NCBI RefSeq assembly: GCF_905163445.1 | Contig: NC_053190.1 | Location: forward strand, 6,016,501-6,080,500 | Reading direction: 5' to 3' | Length of the DNA: 64,000 nt | From: Pararge aegeria | Taxonomy: Eukaryota; Arthropoda; Insecta; Lepidoptera; Nymphalidae | Made by a program: the position numbers and the translations under genes | In this document: piece by piece, positions 10,061-22,531 of the stretch | Numbering within the stretch: the first letter of the stretch is position 1 | How the letters are laid out: each line of letters begins with the position of its first letter | The notes under the pieces: generated by a model | The model's database searches: none | What the model was told of the DNA's origin: nothing | What the model saw: only the letters and a program-made list of their open reading frames with translations

Positions 10061-13000
10061 CATAATATATCATGGCTTTCCGCAAAGAAACGCCTGCTTC
10101 TATCTAATATCCATATGTCTATTTTTGCGATGCAATTTATAACTGTGCCAAATATCGTCAATATCAGTGCCATAGTTATACCGAACATCGGTAACAAACC
10201 AAAAAATAGACACACAATCGCATTTATAATATTAGTAGTCATATTACCTTTTCCCTCTCATTAAGGGAGTTGGTCCTGGTTGGATTTAACTCTAAGGCCT
10301 CTCCTATATTAATGCACTCTTTTAATCGTTGATGCTAAAAAATCGATTACTGAATAATTTTTTGAGTCTATTGTATAAATAATTTTAAAAAAATATAGAG
10401 TCATACTATTTAAATAATTTATTTTAATTATATGTTTTAAAATTTTAGATTATTTTTAAAAAGCAAATATTCGTGAATGTGGACAATTGAAATTTATGGT
10501 TTAAGCGTGGCCATATCGTAACGTTCTCGTTATTAGCATTATAAAATATACTCAGGTAGTTTAATATTTTAACAGAAATCTAAATATAACATCTGTTATT
10601 GAATAAAATATATTCAATAACAGAAGTTATCTACATTTCGGAATACTAAGTGAAGGTTTCTTGATTATACTTAATTACAGGTATATACACTATATTATTA
10701 TTACTATAGGTAGCTGTCTCCCGTGGTTATGTCTGTCAAAAGGTTTAGACTGCTAACATGTAATGATGTATATTTATCAATAACACTTCAGATAATTTTC
10801 TGAAAGTGTATTCTTGATATAAGTAAAAAAATATTAAAATTCAAGTAACAGGGATGAATAATGATTATAGAAGTACGAGGTATGTAATATATAAAAATAC
10901 GATTATTGATATTAACTAAATACTAGGATTAAGGGCCGTATATATTAGTAGATATCCAGTCAATTCGCGGTTAAACCGATATTGTCTAAGTAGGTACCTA
11001 TAATAAGATAGTAAATCTTAGTGATTTTTATAATTTAAAGAATATAAAATGACCTTTGTACAAAAATAAAATTTAAAACGTCTTCGAAACCCCCCTCAGC
11101 GAGGCATAGAGCCTAAGATGTTGGGAGTATAGCCCCTTCAAAATACAAAACGAATTCTTAGGCTAAGGTAAATGCCAGCATAACGATCACCGGTAGATTG
11201 GTTAACCTTTTAATTCTTTAAAAAGAGCTCTAAGCCCCGACCCCAAAACTCTTCTCTAAAAGGCACAAAAATTAAACTCCTATCAAGGTGTTCATATTTG
11301 CGCCTCTTGGCCTGCTCAGCACTGGTAGCAGCCGCACCCACCATTAATTAGGTCACCTGAAGGTCTGATGCGCGACCCCAATAACCAACCTTCCAAGCCT
11401 CTTAGTAACGAGGGTCCAAGAATATTCGGTAATTAAATAACTAATATTATGCTTTCCCACCTGCTGTATCGTTGAGCCGTCGCGGTATGGTCCCATTGAA
11501 TAGATTTAGATATTTCAAACATCGATCAAAATATCTATCTTGTAACAAGCCACTACCAAAATTGAGGACAATGGCTTTCAGTTAAGCAAATAAGATACCG
11601 ATTAGGGGATGTGGGTTTAATATAACTACCATACCCCGAACATCGCCCTTACCAACAGGTGAGACTACAGTTAAGACAGCACCTAACCTGTGGTGGAATA
11701 CATAAAACATAGTTGCCAATGTTTGTCGGGACGGCCGGCACCACCAACACAAGCATTTAAGTGGACGCTTGTAGCGATTAAAGGCAAAGGCAATGCCAAA
11801 CCATGGCAAACAACCCGCGACCTTAGCGACGTTTAAATTTGCAACCAATCCCAAGGCGCGTCCGTTTGAGCTTGATCGCACGCCGGATGGATGTCGCGAT
11901 GTTGCCCTCTCTCAGCTTCTTACCAACGCAAGCCATTATTTTATTTTATATATTAAAACCATTATGCACTCTTTTGGCATTCATAATAAGAATTTAAGGA
12001 TATATTTATATAAGATAAGTTTGAAAGTACTACCTACTTCTCCTTTATTTAGAAACGTATGTATATGTCTTCTTATACGTAAACATCTGCTCTGTATATA
12101 GCAAGATAGTAAAGTATATTATTTAAATTTAATGTATCAAAATTCTTGTTTTGATTTATTAAGAAAATGTATTTAAATCTATTTTATTTGTTTCGTAAAA
12201 CGTAAATTACGTAATTATTACTATGAAGATTTGAAGTTTTGAAAATTTTGAAGAGCTGTGACGTTCTAGGCTTAAATTAAAAAGTCTATTATTAGTAGTA
12301 TTTATTTTTAAAGCCATATTATTAACTTCTTATTAATATTGTATATAAAAAATACTATATAGAAGAATAAAATGTTGGCCGTGCTGCATAAAAGAGTTTA
12401 TGAACAAAATAAAAAATTTTAAGGTAAAAAAGATAATGAACATTATGACCGACTTTGGTGGGCACATTGATTAAAATAACTTAATTAAAATTTTATGCAC
12501 GCTTAACTTTTGCGTCATAATACGAAAAAAAATATATAGGCAGTTTTAATATCTGAAATTAATTACTTGAGATAATCTCTGTCGCGATTATAATACCTAA
12601 TTAACTATAGAAATTATTGTAACTGTACTAGCTTCAAGTGTATTTATATAAGAACATATTTAAGGTATCCAGTTAAAATTGTTGCTTATTGTTATAAAAT
12701 ATTAGTAAGTGCGTAAGTATGAAAATGTAAATAATGAGTAAAGTAGCTCAAAATATACTGAACATTAATATAATATCTTATGTAAATGAAAAATACGATG
12801 TTTTATTCTTCCTCCAATAACTATGTTTAGTTTTTATTATATGGTAAATAATTTTTTTTTAACATTTATTATATGTTAAAAAAAATTATGTTGCTATGGT
12901 AATCTGCGATGTATTTCAACAGAGCATCACAGTTGGGTCATTCACCAATTGTAAATTAATTCACCATCACACATCACACTCATCGAAATTCGATCTGCCA

Positions 13001-13130
13001 TTTTAGAAAAAATAAATTTGCTTGTTTGTTGTATAACTTATTTTCGGCCCATATAACTTGCATTCTAGAGATTCCCCGGTTGCCTGTACACGACTTAACT
13101 ACTTACCTAATCTTCAAAAGTCTTCCTAAA
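10061..13130. other. AT-rich intergenic DNA with a SINE family J fragment
   Basis: No gene is seen. 11598-11690 (GATTAGGGGATGTGGGT ... CAGGTGAGACTACAGT) is a family J SINE piece. The rest is AT-rich, with only chance ORFs. Confidence 0.5.
10593..10623. repeat. Perfect palindrome, 12-bp arms
   Basis: CTGTTATTGAAT at 10593-10604 is the reverse complement of 10612-10623, with a 7-base loop. AT-rich surroundings. Confidence 0.8.
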
Positions 13131-13183
13131 GGATACATGTATCGTTTACCCTACATTATGTATGGTAAACGATACATGTATCC
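13131..13183. repeat. Perfect palindrome, 20-bp arms
   Basis: GGATACATGTATCGTTTACC at 13131-13150 pairs exactly with 13164-13183, leaving a 13-base loop. The inner GATACATGTATC is itself self-complementary. No neighbouring gene explains it. Confidence 0.9.
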
Positions 13184-13288
13184 GATTTTTTATAAACCGA
13201 AACAATCGCGGACTAAGTCGTAAGCAAAAGCTAGGAGTACATATTTCAATATGCAAAAATGAAATCACTAGTTACAAATCCACGCAAT

Positions 13289-13429
13289 ACATTTTGTGAT
13301 GTAAAGTTTTAAAATTGACATAATTTACATGATTATTTTTAAGCAGTAATAGTAGGTAACATTTTGTGACGTAAAGTTTTAAAATTGGCATTTTTACGTC
13401 ACAACTTTTTAAGCTGTAATAGTTGGTAA
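13289..13429. repeat. Tandem repeat, two units of 70 bases
   Basis: Units 13289-13358 and 13359-13429 both start ACATTTTGTGA and hold GTAAAGTTTTAAAATTG and a GTAATAGT-GGTAA end. The second is diverged in its middle. Confidence 0.85.
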
Positions 13430-13963
13430 AGTTAAGACTAGGATACCTTCTCACGTTTGTATTTGAGAGACTAAAGGTACAAACTTTGACCAACACAACT
13501 CTATTAGGTACTAAAAAACAAGCTTGTGATCATGAGATGGTACGAAGGGTTTCGTTTTACTAGTATATGGTTAAAACCTTAAATAAATAAATTCTACCTA
13601 CCTTAAGAAAACCAATTTACCCTCTTATTGTCAAGAATTACCAAAGAAAGGACGAATATCAGAAAAACTTACCTTCATTATCCATCTAACAAAAATACCT
13701 CTGATTTATGAAAATAACAAGAAAAGGGAATTTAATAAACATTTTACCTAATGGTTACTTTGGGTACCTAAATATCGAAACAAAATTTTTCACAGCGTGC
13801 CAACGGCTACATTTCAAGGATTATAGGGATAGCGTCTCAAGCCTACTTTTTAATTATATTATCAATTCGGGCTAAACTTACTTTATTAAACTGGTATTAG
13901 GAAACTGTACGGTTTTAAATTTTTTTTTTTACAAAATGCTTGTAAGCTTTTATAGCCTAGTAA

Positions 13964-14448
13964 GCGGTGATAGCCTAGTGGTTAGGACTTCAGCTTCACT
14001 GTTGGGGAGCCAAGTTCGAATCCCAGCCACCTCAAACTTTACTAAGTTAAGTGCGTTTATAATTTTATAATTATAAAATATCACTTATAATATGCACTTT
14101 ATGTGTTTGTAGTGTTTATTTTAATTTAATTTGTCATTAACAACAAACATTTAATTAAGGTTGATCTATTTAATATCCTTGAACCAAATTTGCACACTAT
14201 TAATTTAGTAGAATGTTATGCTCTCTAAACTAACTATATTGTTTAAACGTTCTCTCAAATAAATGATTATTGCATATTATTTAACGTTGCAGGAAAACAT
14301 CGTGTGGAAACCTGCATGCCTGAGATTTCTACATAGTGTTCCCAAAGGTGTGTGAAGTCTACCAATCCGCACTGGGCTAGTTCTCATTCTGATAGTTCAC
14401 CCGTGCTCTGTAGTGGGCCGACAAAGGGATGATCATAATGATGATAAA
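13964..14448 (+). repeat. SINE family A copy split by an insertion
   Basis: The head (13964-14095) has A box TAGCCTAGTGG and B box AGTTCGAATCCC. The tail restarts near 14283 with ACGTTGCAGGAAAACATCGTG and ends in GATGATCATAATGATGAT. About 190 bases between the parts are not found in other copies. Confidence 0.8.
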
Positions 14449-14945
14449 ACTTTGCTTCGATGTCGTATCATTTGTAAGGGGCCAATGCAAGGGGTGGTCA
14501 ATGCAATGCAATTCCGTTTCTACTAAAATAAAAAGTTAGTATATTTGCTAACAGTCTTAGTATGTCAGTTAAAGAAAATGAATATTTCAGCTGAATTGAA
14601 GTTTTTCAAAAATCTGACGGCATGTACATTCTATTACTTAATGTCCCGCTCCAGGATGCCAGCTAGCTCTCTGCTCAAATTATTTATTTGTTATTTTCAT
14701 ATTTATAAAAACAATTTAACACACACTAAGTAGTAAAAATAAAAATTAAAAATACACACATTGCGAGCTGAAACGGTTGCGTATGAAACGATTTCTCCTT
14801 TGCTCAGAAAGAGGATATACTGAGTGAAAGTAATATAAAAAAATACCTTTTTTCCCTATGAAGAAAATTTCTTCTGGCCATGCTAGCCGTGCTATGATAA
14901 TGAAACAGGTGCAATAATCTAAAATAATTATTGTTATTGTCATAT

Positions 14946-15255
14946 TCATCATCATCATCACATCAACCCATTACCGGCCCACTACAGAGCACGGGTCTCC
15001 TCCCACAATGAGAAGGAATTAAGGCCGTAGTCCACCACGCTGGCCCAGTGCGGATTGGTGGACTTCACACACCTTTGAGGACATTATGTAGAACTCTCAG
15101 GCATGCAGGTTTCCTCACGATGTGTTTCTTCACCGTTAAAGCAAGTGATATTTTAATTACTTAGAACGCACATAACTTCGAAAAGTTAGAGGTGCGTGCT
15201 GGGATTCGAACTCGGCCCCCGAAAGTCGAGCACCTACCCAATGCGCTATCACCGC
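14946..15255 (-). repeat. SINE family A copy (full length, minus strand)
   Basis: One of the best preserved copies: (ATC)n end, CATCAACCCATTACCGGCCC, GGCCGTAGTCCACCACGCTG and the ATCACCGC head at 15248-15255. B box complement GGATTCGAACTC is intact. Confidence 0.9.
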
Positions 15256-15285
15256 CTCATTGTTATAATATTATTATTAAAATAA

Positions 15286-15532
15286 TATCATCATCATCAT
15301 CATCATCATTTCAACCAAAGGACGTCCACTGCTGGACATAAGTCTTTTGTAGGGAGTTCAATCAACTGTCCTGGGCCGCTTGCCTCCAGCGGCTCCCACC
15401 TACTCGCCTGATGTACTCACCTACTCATCTGTCCACCTCGTTGGGGACCGACGTACGCTGCGTTTACTGGTGCGGGGTCGCCTTTCCAGCATTTTGAGAC
15501 CCCAACGTCCATCTGTTCTTAACTCTTATAAG
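15286..15532 (-). repeat. RTE-type LINE 3' end (minus strand)
   Basis: Starts with (ATC)n, then TTTCAACCAAAGGACGTCCA and GTCTTTTGTAGGGAGTTC. On the minus strand this matches the end of the element at 34.8 kb (CTCCCTACAAAA ... CTATGTCCAGC). Confidence 0.8.
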
Positions 15533-15930
15533 GCCCATAGCCCATTAAAATAATATATTACCGCATAATTACTGGCCTAGAATAGTTTTTTGTCTATAAA
15601 AATGTAGGCGCTTAGGATGGTGCGTGTCGCAAACCCATTAGGTGTTTGCATACAGTTTGCATAATATTGAGGCATGGCGCACCCTACACTCCATCGCATT
15701 ACGTTAACACACTCATTATTCTTAATTGTTGTCATGTTGTTCGAAAAATGAATAAACATTATTATAAATCAGGTCAATTAATGTCATGTCCCTGATATTG
15801 GATGTTCGGTAAGTAATTGATTGCTTTGGTGCACTATTGTGTTAAAAAGGATGTTATCGGCATTAAAACCAATAGAGTTATGGACTATAGAAATACGCTA
15901 TTGTTGTGCTGCACTATAGAATGCAAACAA

Positions 15931-16214
15931 GCGGTGATAGCTTAGTGACTTTGCCTCACTTTCAAGGAGACTGAGTTCGATCCCCGGTACGCATATGTAA
16001 ATTTTCAGAATTGCTTTCTTGAATTTAATATCACTTGCTTTAACGGCGACGGAACACATCGTGACGAAACCTTGACGCCTGAGGGTTATCTAGTATGTTC
16101 TCAAGGACGTGTGAAGTCCACCTATCGGCACTCGGCCAGTTCGGCCTAACCCCCTTCTCATTCTAAGAGGAGACCCGCGCCCTCTAGTGGACTGGTAAAG
16201 GATTAATAATAATG
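15931..16214 (+). repeat. SINE family A copy (plus strand, diverged)
   Basis: Head GCGGTGATAGCTTAGTGAC with B box GAGTTCGATCCCC. Body has GGAACACATCGTGACGAAACC and the tail ends GGATTAATAATAATGAC. Confidence 0.8.
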
Positions 16215-16674
16215 ACTTAAGAAATACTAGATATTCTGTTTTTGTTTTCACTAAGCTTAGCCCAACTGCCTCGTTGGTATCCTTGTTGGCATGATTACGA
16301 ATAACGAAATCTCGGGATGGTTTTACGAGACCGACTGACAATTATGAGATATCGAGTTTTTCCGTTATGAAATTCTAAGTACCAGCGTAGAGTCAGAAAA
16401 AAAGGTTTGTCAATAATCGCGCTTTGGAGAGCACGATAATCTATCGCAGACATAAAATTTATAACATACAGAATCCGTTTATAAGCCTAATATCGAAGCA
16501 TCAAAAAACACTTTAGTAGTGTTCCTCAAACAGACGGTTCGTCACTTCATTCATTTAGCAGTAATTATTGTTACTCTAATGTTCTAAACCTTTACCATAA
16601 AATGAGAAAAATAGGAAAAGTATAAGATAAATAAATAAATAGATATACAAGTCGTAGTATATTTATTTAATTAT

Positions 16675-16880
16675 TAGTAAGCGTAGCGTGTGTTATGGGT
16701 ACTGAGATAGCTGAAGAATATTTTTTATGATACACATAAATACTTATAATATACAGATAAACACCCAGACACTGAAAAACATTCATGTTCATCACACAAA
16801 CATTTTCCAGTTGTGGGAATCGAACCCACGACCTTGGACTCAGAAAGCAGAGTCGCTGCCCACTGCGCAACTCGGCCGTC
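16675..16880 (-). repeat. SINE family B copy (minus strand)
   Basis: tRNA-like head at 16807-16880 (complement of GGTTCGATTCCCACAACTGG with GCGACTCTGCTTTCTGAGTC). The body contains AAACACCCAGACACTGAAAA. Four other full or partial copies occur at 29.9, 39.0, 46.4 and 61.0 kb. Confidence 0.85.
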
Positions 16881-17202
16881 GTACGCGCCATGATCTAGCC
16901 AAATTACGCGAGTGTGGAGTGAGACGTGCTCGGGGTGTCTTCTCTGTTTTTGGACACAGTACCTTCACTGCATGCAATAATGACTGTATGAGGATACTGT
17001 ATGTTCTTAATACTGTGATCGCAGTTATTTCCGCTACTATTTGAAAATAATAATCGTAAAAGCCCGCATTGTATGAAAGATAAATCTACAATTCCCTTCT
17101 CTCCTATTCGAGACGAGGCCTTTAACCACCAGGATGCCCTCCTGCTAGTTAATGGGCCAAATTAATGGACTAGTAAGGTATTAACATGTTAAAGTATAAC
17201 GG

Positions 17203-17205
<3 letters not shown>

Positions 17206-17243
<38 letters not shown>
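17206..17243. repeat. (AT)n microsatellite
   Basis: About 19 uninterrupted AT units. Confidence 0.95.
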
Positions 17244-17246
<3 letters not shown>

Positions 17247-17261
17247 TTTATTCATCTTTAA

Positions 17262-17490
17262 ATTAGCCCCTGTCTGCAATCTCCTTTAACCTGGAAGTAT
17301 AATTTATGAAAGTATAAGTTATGAAGCAGTCTCCATTGTAGCGGGCTAACATTTTAGAAGGTTGACAGGTATACATACGCCTAATCGATTTGTACGCAGC
17401 ATCACAACAGAATCGCTTGGCGGCACGTCTTCGTCAGTAAGGTGGTACTTAACCATGGTCGAAGCCTCCGAACCAGACAAAATAGATGCT
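17262..17490 (-). repeat. SINE family J copy (minus strand)
   Basis: Blocks AAATTAGCCCCTGTCTGCAA, GTAGCGGGCTAACATT and CGCTTGGCGGCACGTCTT match other family J copies at 54246-54545 and 52540-52770. Confidence 0.7.
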
Positions 17491-17689
17491 AAAAGAAATG
17501 TGGGACTGACATATACATCCAGCTATCATGCTTGAAAAAATCACATACTACAACGTGCAAATGGAGCAATTTTGTATGATATCTAATCTCATAATTCCAA
17601 TTATTCAATAATAGTAGGGAACTATATTGAATTATTTATATAAACATCTGTATGGAACCACATTGAATTGCTTATATGAACATCTAATC

Positions 17690-18110
17690 ACCCTGCGGTC
17701 CTGGAGAGCTTTTCCAATTAACCTATCCAGATTAAACGAGTGAAGCCGTAATTAGAAAGCATTTTTCAAATGTCATCCAGCTTTATTTCCTTCCCGATCA
17801 AAGGGAAACCAACAGCAATTATTCTAGCATACATGCAGCCGATCAATCGCCATTGCAACTGTGAGTCATCGAGCTAGCCCCTCGTGTAGTGCACCACGTG
17901 TCTTTGCATTCAACCGCCCCGCCGATAAGGAAACCGAGGGTACAAATTTAAATGGGAAATGCCTGGAAATGGCTCACGCTATTGTTGTGACGTCGAAGGG
18001 GCAGATAGCGAGGGGTGTCGATAAATGTGTATAAATTTTCTAACAGATAACTTTTTGATTTATCCACCGTGTGAAATCAAAACATCCGCTCTGATATTGA
18101 GTAAACAAAC
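17690..18110. promoter_or_regulatory. Low-repeat, GC-richer island; possible regulatory element
   Basis: This stretch matches no repeat family in the window and has no good ORF. It holds an E-box CACGTG (17895-17900), a GATAAG site (17924-17929) and a CRE-like TGACGTC (17988-17994). These short motifs are only suggestive. Confidence 0.25.
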
Positions 18111-18363
18111 CAACTAATTGGTTCGTTCGACTGTACGGCTGATCAATACTCTAACAAATATTACGTCTAAAGAATTATTATCTAACACTGTAAGTAACAT
18201 TTACTTTATGTACCGTTAACATTATTACATATAGTTAGTAGTATTATTTATTTAACCGTATAAGTAGTTTATTTTACCATAGGGAAATATGTATTAGTTT
18301 ATTTTGTTTATTTTATATATGTACTGTTTTTGTAATTATTAATATGCATGTATATCCATAAAG

Positions 18364-19648
18364 CCTTACGCACCGCTATAAGGATTCATATGTGAGCCAA
18401 TTCCTCATAACGGTTGCCTGGAAGAAATCACTATAAGTGATAAGGCCGCCTTTGTTACACAAATTTAAATGACTTGTACCTTTGTTCTTTTTTATTTATT
18501 ACTTGTGTGCAATAAAGTATTTTTGATTGATTGATTGATGATAACAATGTACATCAATAATAATAAAATATAATCCGCCCCGATAAATAGAATTGTCTCA
18601 GCCTACAATTGTGCATTTAAAAAATGCTGATTTAGATATTTTTCACAATTCCGCTCTGAGCTATACGCGCAAAATTAAAAAACTGTTTGTTACGTAATCC
18701 TCTTTTATTTTTATTTTTATTATAGTTTGTAGTATCTATTGTATTATTTTTGAATTTATCACTTTAGTTTTAGGTTCTGTATATTGAAGAACGTCTATAT
18801 TTCATGATGCATGCAGAGTTAGCCTGTAAGTGGGGTATACAATGTAAAATTCAGAATATTATCGTTGTTTATAATAATTTTAAGGCATTGTATATAACGT
18901 TGGCTTCCTAAATAAATAAATAAATAATAGTAGTTTAGCTATCCCATAAGACTTAATATTTGACGTCCTTTTTTATAGTAATAATTGACGGACCAAGCAG
19001 ATGGTTTACCTTATAGAAAATAGAAAAACCAACGTCCATAAACAGGCCTCATGTGCTTGTAATGACACTGGCAACTAAGTCTTTCACTCAGCAGTGGCGT
19101 GCATAGAGGGTATGCCCAGGGTATGCAGATGATATAAAATGAAGAAAATCTTTAGTACAAGTTACAAATACTTAAGGGTAGGCTTTTAATAACTCTTACA
19201 ATGCTAATCCTTAAGTTTTATTTAACACGTACTGGAGATTTTCTTCAATTTATATCGTATGCATACCCTATGCATACCAATTTGTAAAACGTGTTCCTTG
19301 CACGTCCTTCTTAGTGTTGCCCTGTTTATAGACGTTGGTTGTTCTATTTCCTATAAGGTAAACCATCTGCTTGGTCCGTCAATTATTACTATTAAAAAAA
19401 GGACGTAAAATATTAAGTCTTATGGGATACATAAACTACTACTATTGATCTACATTGTTATGATCAATCAATCAATCAATCAAAATTACTTTTTTGCACA
19501 TAAGAAATAAATAAAAGAGAACAAAGGTACGAGTCATTTAAATTTATGTAACAAAGGTGGCCTCATAATGCACTTATAGTGATTTCTTCCAGGCAACCAT
19601 TATGAGGGATTGGCTCACATATGAATCCTTATAACGGTGCGCAAGGAC
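18364..19648. repeat. Long inverted repeat around a hAT-like MITE
   Basis: Left arm 18364-18565 plus 18925-19045 is the inverted copy, roughly 90 percent by eye, of right arm 19318-19648. Matching blocks include GGATTCATATGTGAGCCAAT, GATTGATTGATTG and GGACCAAGCAGATGGTTTAC. The left arm has about 360 extra bases (18566-18924). The outer part of each arm is a LINE/SINE 3'-like repeat with a GATT tail. Confidence 0.85.
19092..19280. mobile_element. hAT-like MITE M1
   Basis: Begins CAGTGGCGTGCATAGAGGGT and is palindromic overall: GATATAAAATGAAGAAAATC near the left is answered by GATTTTCTTCAATTTATATC on the right. Two related copies lie at 19705-20172 and 55697-55811. Confidence 0.75.
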
Positions 19649-19704
19649 GCCCTTCAGACCGGAAAACAGCAATGCTGCTAGGCTGTAATAAGCATGGCGG
19701 TAGT

Positions 19705-20172
19705 CAGTAGCGTGCAGAAGGAGGCATGCACGGGGTATGCAGAAGATACAAAATGAAGGAAAACTCCAATACGAGTTATAAATACTTAAGGGTGGTAGAG
19801 CCAGTACCCGATTTAGGTTCGAGGGAGCTCTGGCTGTCCAAATATTAGTAGCACTGTAGTAATAGATTCGTTTATTGTAGAAATACTAAGTAACACAGTT
19901 CACACAGGTTATCCGACAAATTCGTAAGTAACCTCTCGGCGCGTTGTTTTCCCCCAAACCCCACATATTGGTAGCGACCGAAGTTATACCGCTATCCGCG
20001 TATATAGGTCCACTAGATTTAAATCCAGGTGGGCAATACTGTCTTGAACAAAGGGTAGGCTTTTAATAACTCTTGCAATGGCCTATCCTTAAGTTTTTAT
20101 AACACGTACTGGAAATTTGCTTCGTTTTATATCATCAGCATACCCTGTACATACCCTCTATGCATGCCACTG
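19705..20172. mobile_element. hAT-like MITE M2 with a nested insertion
   Basis: Left end CAGTAGCGTGCA and right end CCCTCTATGCATGCCACTG match the M1 termini. GCGGTAGT occurs just before the left end and shortly after the right end, as an 8-base target duplication would. About 257 bases (19794-20050), flanked by AAGGGT on both sides, are absent from M1. Confidence 0.75.
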
Positions 20173-20885
20173 CCATGCGGTAGTACTTCCCAGACGAGCT
20201 TTGTGACAAATAACTTTACTACTACTAAAACGCAGATCCTGTTTCAGACACGTTTTCTTAATAGGTCTTGATACACTAAATTTCATTAAAGTACCTTCAA
20301 TAAATTAGGTGGTCCTTGACATCTAAACCCTGACATCCCTTAAATAAGGGTTATAATTCTAAAACGAGAGCGTCTACAGTTAATAAAGTAATACTGCTTT
20401 AAACGATGGTAGTAAGCCCCCTAAGAATAAAACTTAAATATCGCCTCAACCTAAGTCCAATCAATTCCTTGGTCACTTAAAATGTCCTAAGTGCAGGTGA
20501 AGAAAAATGTTTCGTTTCACTAAAGCTAAAAAGCTAAAGGATTCCGTTCCTTGGAATCCGACCGCTTGATATAATACTAACACACGTTTATCATTATTGT
20601 TTTCATTTTTCATATTTTTATTGTTGATCACTTATTAACTGTGTAACTGGTTAGAACTATCATTGGATTTTTTGTAATATTTACATAAACATTGAGGAAG
20701 AAAGAATACTAATTAATTGGTAAATTTAGACCATATATAATCTTACCCTATTATCTAAGAAGTCTATATTTATGTGTCATCCGTATAAGATTATATAGTG
20801 GTAGTTTCTTCCACAACAATAGTTGCAAATCACACATGTTTAAACTTCGTAACCTAAGGAGGATCGATCGTCAATCATTATGCGA

Positions 20886-21011
20886 ATTCACAGGCATGCA
20901 GGTTCTCCTCACGATGAAGCAAATTATATTTTGTTTTGAAAATTTATGCTGGGATTCGAACTTGGGCCCTCGAAAGTGAAGCAGACGTCTTACCCACTGA
21001 GCTATCACCAT
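20886..21011 (-). repeat. SINE family A head fragment (minus strand)
   Basis: CAGGCATGCAGGTTCTCCTC, then GCTGGGATTCGAACTTGGGC and the GCTATCACCA head. A central deletion removes much of the body. Confidence 0.8.
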
Positions 21012-21719
21012 TTTACGTTTCAAGTGACCCAAATGTGTGGAGTAGTGGTGGTACGGTATAGGGGTGATAGAAAAACGTAGATGAACTATGTCTTTATTTT
21101 GGCTTAACCAGAGAGTTACCAATAACCTCATATAACTGCTACCGCTTTGGGTATGGATAGTAACATGATGCTACATAGTTGATAACCTTCCTCCAATAAA
21201 GGGCCAATCGACGCAACATATTCTTCTAACCGGACAAATCGTCATATCCTTACAGACAACTTTCTGTTGTTATTACTATTAATATAAAATAATAAAAGTT
21301 ACTAGTGTTGTTTAAGTATTACTTCTAGTGTTTTTAAGGCGCATGAAAGCGCCGTCATCATGCTAAAGAATCGTTAAGTGCTGTTTCTGGGTTGGAAATA
21401 GGAGATTAGGAAAGCCAATAAAAAATTGGAATTAATATTTTACACTTAATTATAACTTGGCGCCACCACATTACAACTCCGTTTTTAAATAGTTCGAGGG
21501 TAAAGTATAGCGAGGGAACATTGATTGCTTCGATATATGATTAGATATCCTATCAATAAGAACGTCGTTGTAAGAAACGAGGTTGCAGTTGTATTTGTAT
21601 TCTGTATACACGAAGGGTGGTGAGCCTTATTGCATTGATAGCACAAGTCATGCTGTTGCATTGGATAAGTAACATTAAGCCAAGCAGTTGACGACCTGTC
21701 AGGCGCAACGGTGAGCGCT

Positions 21720-21990
21720 GTGGTTTTACCTCGCGTCGGGGGGTTTGATACCCGGCACGGGAATTTTTAATTTCTGAACTTTTCCTCGTTTGGTCTGATG
21801 AAAGACTTCGGCCGTAGCTAGTTACCACCCTAACGTAAAGACGTGCCGCTAAGTGATTTCGTTCCGGTACACTGTCACGTAGAAACCGATTAGGGGTACA
21901 GGTTCAATATAACTGTCATTCCCCTAACAGGCCTATACCGTTACTATTTACACTGCAAGTTACAAGCTTGTGAGATTGCAGTTACTTTAA
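21720..21990 (+). repeat. SINE family J copy (plus strand)
   Basis: Contains GATACCCGGCACGGGAATTT, TTCGGCCGTAGCTAGTTACC, GACGTGCCGCTAAGTGATTT and CGATTAGGGGTACAGGTTCA, ending GTGAGATTGCAGT. Confidence 0.75.
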
Positions 21991-22531
21991 AAAAATTGCT
22001 AAAAGCCTTCTGATCGACTTTGAACAACTTACTTTTGATCAACACGTCATCTTTTTCGATACCTAATATATCTACACTTAATATATGATAACTACTTTGT
22101 GTACAGCCTAGTATACTGTACCTACAACGAATTTATTACTGTTTCTAATGTTTAAGTTGTTACAATTTTACGTGTTTTGTATTTATAAATGAAAATATAC
22201 AACTAAAATAAGTTGTTTATGTTGTGCTACTACTTACGTAATTCTGAGTTGCTTATTCCTTGAAGTTTCTTACCGGTTTTTAGTGCACCCTATTAAAGAA
22301 TCAAATAGCTGAAATGCTATTACGCCTTGTTCTGGTAATAATGTGACAACTAACTGACGAACTAAAACTGAAAACTACTCTACCGAAGTTAACGAACTTA
22401 TGAGAACTACCGAACGGGTATGGGTACATGCAAATCAGCAAACGAAGCAGATTCTCATTCTCATCAGTTTATCTAAAGTCAATTGAAAATAGAACCGTTC
22501 GCATTCTTTTATTTCACAGAAGACAGAAGAT

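Noticed and set aside
11582..11881. 99-codon minus-strand ORF
   Set aside because: Overlaps a family J SINE; no domain recognised.
16807..16880. Apparent tRNA gene on the minus strand
   Set aside because: The same tRNA-like head occurs in five copies followed by the same non-tRNA body, so it is SINE family B.
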